Assembly: GCA_914767715.1 (NCBI GenBank)
Contig: OU612074.1
Location: forward strand, 20,386,062-20,450,061
DNA: 64,000 nt
Direction: 5' to 3'
Source of the DNA: Membranipora membranacea
Taxonomy: Eukaryota; Bryozoa; Gymnolaemata; Cheilostomatida; Membraniporidae
Positions 60,701 to 64,000 of the stretch are shown here, piece by piece; the stretch's first letter is position 1; each line of letters starts with the position of its first letter. Both the position numbers and the translations under genes were made by a program. The notes under the pieces were generated by a model that ran no database searches, was not told where the DNA came from, and worked only from the letters and a program-made list of their open reading frames with translations.

Positions 60701-63118
60701 TAGCCCTACGCGTTCAAAGTTTTGGAATATGAGCTATTTGTTGCAATCCGATTTTTCCAGGATTGAAAGGTGCTCATAAAGGCAGAAAATTTAGGTATAA
60801 TTGGTAGTTAGTAATTCGACGCCGGTACAAAGGCACCTTTTAGCGACCTTGAACATTCATGGTATACTTTGGTATCTCATATTGCAGGCATGGACATTGC
60901 AAATGTTGTTTGATCAGCTGATTGTCATATATGTTATTGTTAAAGTTATCAGAAAGTAAGAAAATCAAAGATCTGCTCAATGGTGCTAAAATCAACTACA
61001 GCCCGGAACCCAATGTAAGTCTAATATCGGATTCTTGACTTTATGGCTTGTGAAACTCACAAACTGACAGTGTGAACAGAACTGTTTGAGTCTACCCCTC
61101 AATTTTAACTTGCAATGTCAATGTCAGTCTTATGATAAGCTTGTCTTATTTCCGTTGCATTGCTGCACAGGAGCAGAGAGAGGGCATACTAATGTTCATC
61201 CCCTTGAATTGGCCACAGTCAGGCAGTTTTGGGTTGGGGTAGTTTCAATGATCAAAAAAATGCTTTAAGTTTTGGCAAAAAGTGTCACTGTGTATCACCC
61301 TGAGCAACTAAAATCCAGAGAATGATATGCCAGCAAATCGAAAGCCGCAAAATATTCATTCATAAGATAGTTGGGAAATATTTTGTGACAAACCAAATCT
61401 TATTCATATTTGCTTCAAATGGTTACACCTGTTCAGTATAATTGAACCCAGCTGACTTTGTCAAGATTGGATACATATGAAGAAATATAATCAATGACAT
61501 TCTTTTTACAGAACGGTCCCAACTTGACCTCATCACGATGTAAACATAGACTGTTCTGCCTGAACCTGATCAGGGGGACGCCTCATACGCAGAGAGAACA
61601 GAGCAGTGGTCACAGTGTAACCAGTAAACAGTATACCAGTGCTCTACAAGCCTTCGCTACTTATAGGTTAGAAAGAATAAGAAATGTTACTATTTCTCTT
61701 AGCTGCTAGATTAAGTGAAGAGTAAAATGTTGAAATAGGATTTGATCTATTTTTCAGTGTTGGAATTGCCCCTCCCCCCCCCCCCCCCCCCTATTGACAC
61801 TCCGAAGGCAAAAGAAGCTCGCGGCGTGTCAGTAGGGGGGGGGGGGGCAATTCCAACGCTAGAAAGTGGATCAAAACTTGACTAGGAATTTGCTCATGGT
61901 CCATAATTCTATCTACACAGCTGAGAATCACCCTACCCAAATAAATATAAAACTTTTATATACGGAGCTTGTTTGCACACTGTGTTACTCTCGTTTACAT
62001 ATGCCAGTAACTGTATACCCCTATATAGCTTCAAGTGGTCACACCCTGTAAGCATCTATATATATTTAGAGTGTTTTTGTCTGTATATAAGACACATAGC
62101 CCTGTATAATCATGTATACAAAAGTGAACAGATTTCAAAACCTTTATGATGTAATCAGGTATGCATCAACTAGTAACTCTCAAAATAACCGTAGCAGCTG
62201 AAATGTACCATGTAAATTGGTTAATTCAGACTCTGTAATCCAGAACTCCTGTTAATTCAGACAAGGAAAATTGGTCCCTTCAGCCAGATCTCAATGCATT
62301 CTAATGTACCTTAATTCAGACTCTGCTTGATAAGGACATATTTTTGTGGTCTCCAGAGGTTTGAATTAAATGAACTGCACCATACGTATAATACTAAACC
62401 TGCATCAGTGGATATCGTAATCCTACTTAGAGTTTAACAAACCCGCAGCAAAGCGAGATTTCTTACACATTCTCAAATGTTTTTCCTCTCAGATTAAATC
62501 CATACTTACGGATGATGCAGAAGGTACCGCCGCTGTCCTCCACTTACATGCAGTCCATAGATCCGAGGATATACTTATGTAAATTTGACTTACACGGAAC
62601 ATGTAACGACAAATCATGCCAGCAGTAAGTACTATAAACACCTTCTAACTTCATATAAGAAGTTTAGCTATTGAGGGATCTTACCTGTCCCTCAAATCTG
62701 GGTTATGAATAAGGGAGGACTGATATGTGCTTCAATAACCTCACATTTAGTATGAAAACCTCCAGCTGTCTAAAGATTGATTTGTCTACAAATAGGATGA
62801 TAGGGTTACCAAACAACCAGACAGATGCTACTTGAGTCAGTTAACATGGCCTGGTTTAAAACAAACGATGCAGTTGCTGACATAGTCATGCGACTGACTC
62901 AACATAACTATAATAATGGCAGCTTTATATATGACCCGTGCATCATTTCCATGGACTGAAAGAAGGGGGAATATATAATTTGGGCATACCCTAGACACTC
63001 TGCGCGTGCCTTTCTAATTTTCCTCCTTTATTCCACAGTCAGCATATGAGAGATTACATGTTGTCTCTAGAGGGAGGCATCAACAAGCTAAGAGGTTACT
63101 GTAAACATCCACCTAAAG
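42709..63118 (+). CDS. ZFC3H1: ZFC3H1-like zinc finger protein (PAXT/exosome scaffold), 5' 30 exons, runs off window
   Basis: Coding exons: 42709-42856, 43099-43272, 43647-43813, 44067-44265, 44539-44794, 45877-46031, 46538-46552, 47364-47431, 47702-47881, 48436-48795, 49197-49752, 50263-50357, 50935-51045, 51808-52024, 52275-52376, 52725-52852, 53203-53323, 53787-53932, 54479-54862, 55137-55274, 55942-56142, 56442-56606, 56889-57743, 58197-59453, 59855-60046, 60449-60559, 60946-61014, 61512-61666, 62493-62624, 63039-63118. Every join keeps phase, giving 2,312 codons so far. Identification rests on the C3H finger after YLCKFDLHGTCNDKSC, the preceding YTSALQAFATYR-LNPYLR, the acidic EKEEGELSDDDEGEIKED, the LRLAALKS motif and LPLIKQQEYMKMKEQL. 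The rest is Ser/Thr/Pro-rich and disordered, with 12-residue PPKPAI repeats (exon 10) and a proline run (exon 13). Known role: with MTR4 it directs polyadenylated nuclear RNA to the exosome. The C-terminal half with helical repeats lies beyond the window. The exon 14 acceptor (gaag) is weak. Confidence 0.9.
45268..45305 (+). repeat. Short 'aactagaa' tandem repeat
   Basis: Reiterated ctagaaaa units in a ZFC3H1 intron. Confidence 0.8.
46538..46552 (+). other. 15-nt microexon of ZFC3H1
   Basis: ctgatgcagttgttg has the acceptor tattcag and donor gtgagt. Flanking exons are both phase 1, so the microexon adds SDAVV-A, and skipping it keeps the frame. Confidence 0.55.
51445..51640 (+). repeat. tRNA-derived SINE
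   Basis: 'ggcgtagtggttaggactcg' (A-box-like) and 'gcaggtttgaatcc' (B-box-like) are spaced about 35 bases apart as in a tRNA head, followed by a ~130-bp body. It is in a ZFC3H1 intron, next to an AT-repeat tract at 51,669-51,735. Confidence 0.65.
51669..51735. repeat. AT microsatellite
   Basis: Alternating TA runs with ATTATA interruptions that can fold back on themselves. Confidence 0.9.
53900..53965 (+). repeat. 23-bp direct duplication spanning an exon end
   Basis: 'atcgggaaaacccacagcaa' plus 'gat' occurs at 53,900-53,922 in exon 18 of ZFC3H1 and again at 53,943-53,965 in the intron, with the real donor (gtaagt) between them. Confidence 0.9.
54283..54385 (+). repeat. 'atatatttgttgatt/tatat' tandem repeat
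   Basis: Several copies of 'tatatatttgtt' with alternating 'gattatata' and 'tatatata' linkers, in a ZFC3H1 intron. Confidence 0.85.
59097..59183 (+). repeat. In-frame 21-bp coding repeat in ZFC3H1
   Basis: Four units encode TNPRA(E/G)P in exon 24. The first and last units carry E and the middle two G, and third-base changes are few, so the expansion looks recent. Confidence 0.9.
61741..61876. repeat. Hairpin element with poly-C and poly-G arms
   Basis: tttgatc...tgttggaattgcccc at the left pairs with ggggcaattccaacg...gatcaaa at the right. Between them lie about 19 C's followed by ctattgacac, an interior of ~25 bases, then gtgtcagta and about 14 G's. It lies in a ZFC3H1 intron. Confidence 0.85.
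62493..63118 (+). other. ZFC3H1: ZFC3H1 C3H zinc finger, split over two exons
   Basis: Exon 29 gives C-KFDLHGT-C-NDKS-C and exon 30 completes it with QHQH, i.e. C-x7-C-x4-C-x3-H, then MRDYMLSLEGGINKLRGYC. The intron cuts the codon of the first histidine after the third Cys. This is the diagnostic domain of the family. Confidence 0.92.
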
Positions 63119-63752
63119 GTAAGATACACCTCATATCATCTATATATAAGCACACCAAACACTCCCATAAATAATTAAATTTTGTCATAACCTTCACTGG
63201 TAATTCTACAAATTTTTTCTATTCCAATTAACAATGAATCGGCTAGGCAAGGGGGTGGGCGACAGACAAGTCAAGGCAAAAACACCATTCCTACTTAGAC
63301 ATGTTATTTATTTTCAAGTGCAAAATTCAAATATTGCGTGATTGCAGGCTAAAGTAACAACATGAAGCAACTTCTTGACCATGACTCACTAGATTTTCAT
63401 GATCCTCTGCTTATACTCAAATTGTCAGCGTTATGAGATTTTTATGATTATGATCAAAGAACACCGGGGCTCTCAAGGCTTGAAGCATCATTCACTAATC
63501 TAGTCTTACTTCAGGATTGGTTTTAGATAAATCATCTCACATGGTAGGACCATTTGAATGCTGAGTGCCAACCTGAAACAAAGTTCACTGAACGTGGGTA
63601 GTTTTATTGATTCTCACCAGATTGAACATATAAATATGTTTGAATATAGGCTAGAATATTGCCAAAAATGAAGAAAATGAACTTGTTTCATGTTGATTGA
63701 GCAAAGAGTCGTACAAAGTAAAATCAATTGTCAGTCTTCAATCAGAAAACTT

Positions 63753-63989
63753 ACCACCTCCATCATCAGCCTTTCCTTTCTGAAAAAAATTAAAACAAGA
63801 CCGTTTTTTGCTATTTCTTTTCCGTTCATTCCTGCTTTCTTGCTCACTTAAAGTCATAGGGCTGGTTGATGTATGCGGCTGACATCCATTGCTTACTCTG
63901 CCTGTAGAATATTTCACCGTATCCGATCCATTGACTGTGATGCTACCACTACCCTCTAAACTTCTCCCATCTGTTTGGGTGGATGAATC
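63753..63989 (-). other. Exon-like open stretch antisense within a ZFC3H1 intron
   Basis: On the minus strand an acceptor-like 'cttgcag' at 63,990 opens DSSTQTDGRSLEGSGSITVN and closes at an excellent donor (gtaagt) after KGKADDGG at 63,753. An internal 'tttttttcag' near 63,777 could also start a ~25-base microexon. It may be an exon of a nested or overlapping minus-strand gene, or chance. The window edge prevents a decision. Confidence 0.3.
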
Positions 63990-64000
63990 CTGCAAGTTGT

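Overview
The window is animal nuclear DNA, AT-rich, with multi-exon genes whose introns follow GT-AG rules, and a dense background of small transposons and foldback repeats. Gene content (a ZFC3H1 orthologue, a multi-exon GT31 galactosyltransferase, a secreted NHL-repeat protein) and the mix of hAT, retroelement and tRNA-derived repeats fit a marine invertebrate, perhaps an early-branching one such as a sponge. The species cannot be fixed from the sequence alone. Exon coordinates below were assembled by hand from splice sites, reading phase and protein sense.

Layout. 1-3.4 kb: broken, rearranged retroelement remnants. 3.5-6.8 kb (-): a five-exon gene of unknown function with a foldback repeat in its first intron. 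8.3-10.1 kb (-): a decayed hAT transposase. 10.3-13.3 kb (+): two small phase-compatible exons of an unknown gene around an LTR-like block and a minisatellite. 13.5-19.3 kb: repeats, including a 2-kb foldback element with an internal tandem array. 20.0-23.6 kb (+): a complete three-exon gene for an unrecognised 267-residue zinc-ribbon protein with a hydrophobic C-terminal tail; it needs a 17-nt microexon. 25.6-29.9 kb (-): a seven-exon gene for a secreted 598-residue NHL-repeat protein. 30-34.4 kb: gene-poor, with retroelement remnants interrupted by a 397-bp hAT-type MITE. 35.7-39.8 kb (+): a GT31 beta-1,3-galactosyltransferase-like gene with a perfect 54-bp-arm palindrome in an intron. 41.2-41.9 kb (-): weak or decayed coding traces. 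42.0-42.7 kb: a nearly perfect foldback element (327-bp arms, TTAA flanks). 42.7 kb to beyond the window end (+): a large gene recognised as ZFC3H1 from its C3H zinc finger and flanking motifs, with 30 coding exons (2,312 codons) before the window stops.

The genes do not form an obvious pathway. ZFC3H1 is a nuclear RNA-decay scaffold, the GT31 enzyme is expected in the Golgi, the NHL protein in the secretory route or matrix, and the zinc-ribbon protein in a membrane. The most unusual content is the young-looking hairpin DNA (41,995-42,668 and 35,903-36,013), the orphan zinc-ribbon membrane protein, the NHL protein with its unfamiliar C-terminal half, and the long disordered N-terminal half of ZFC3H1.
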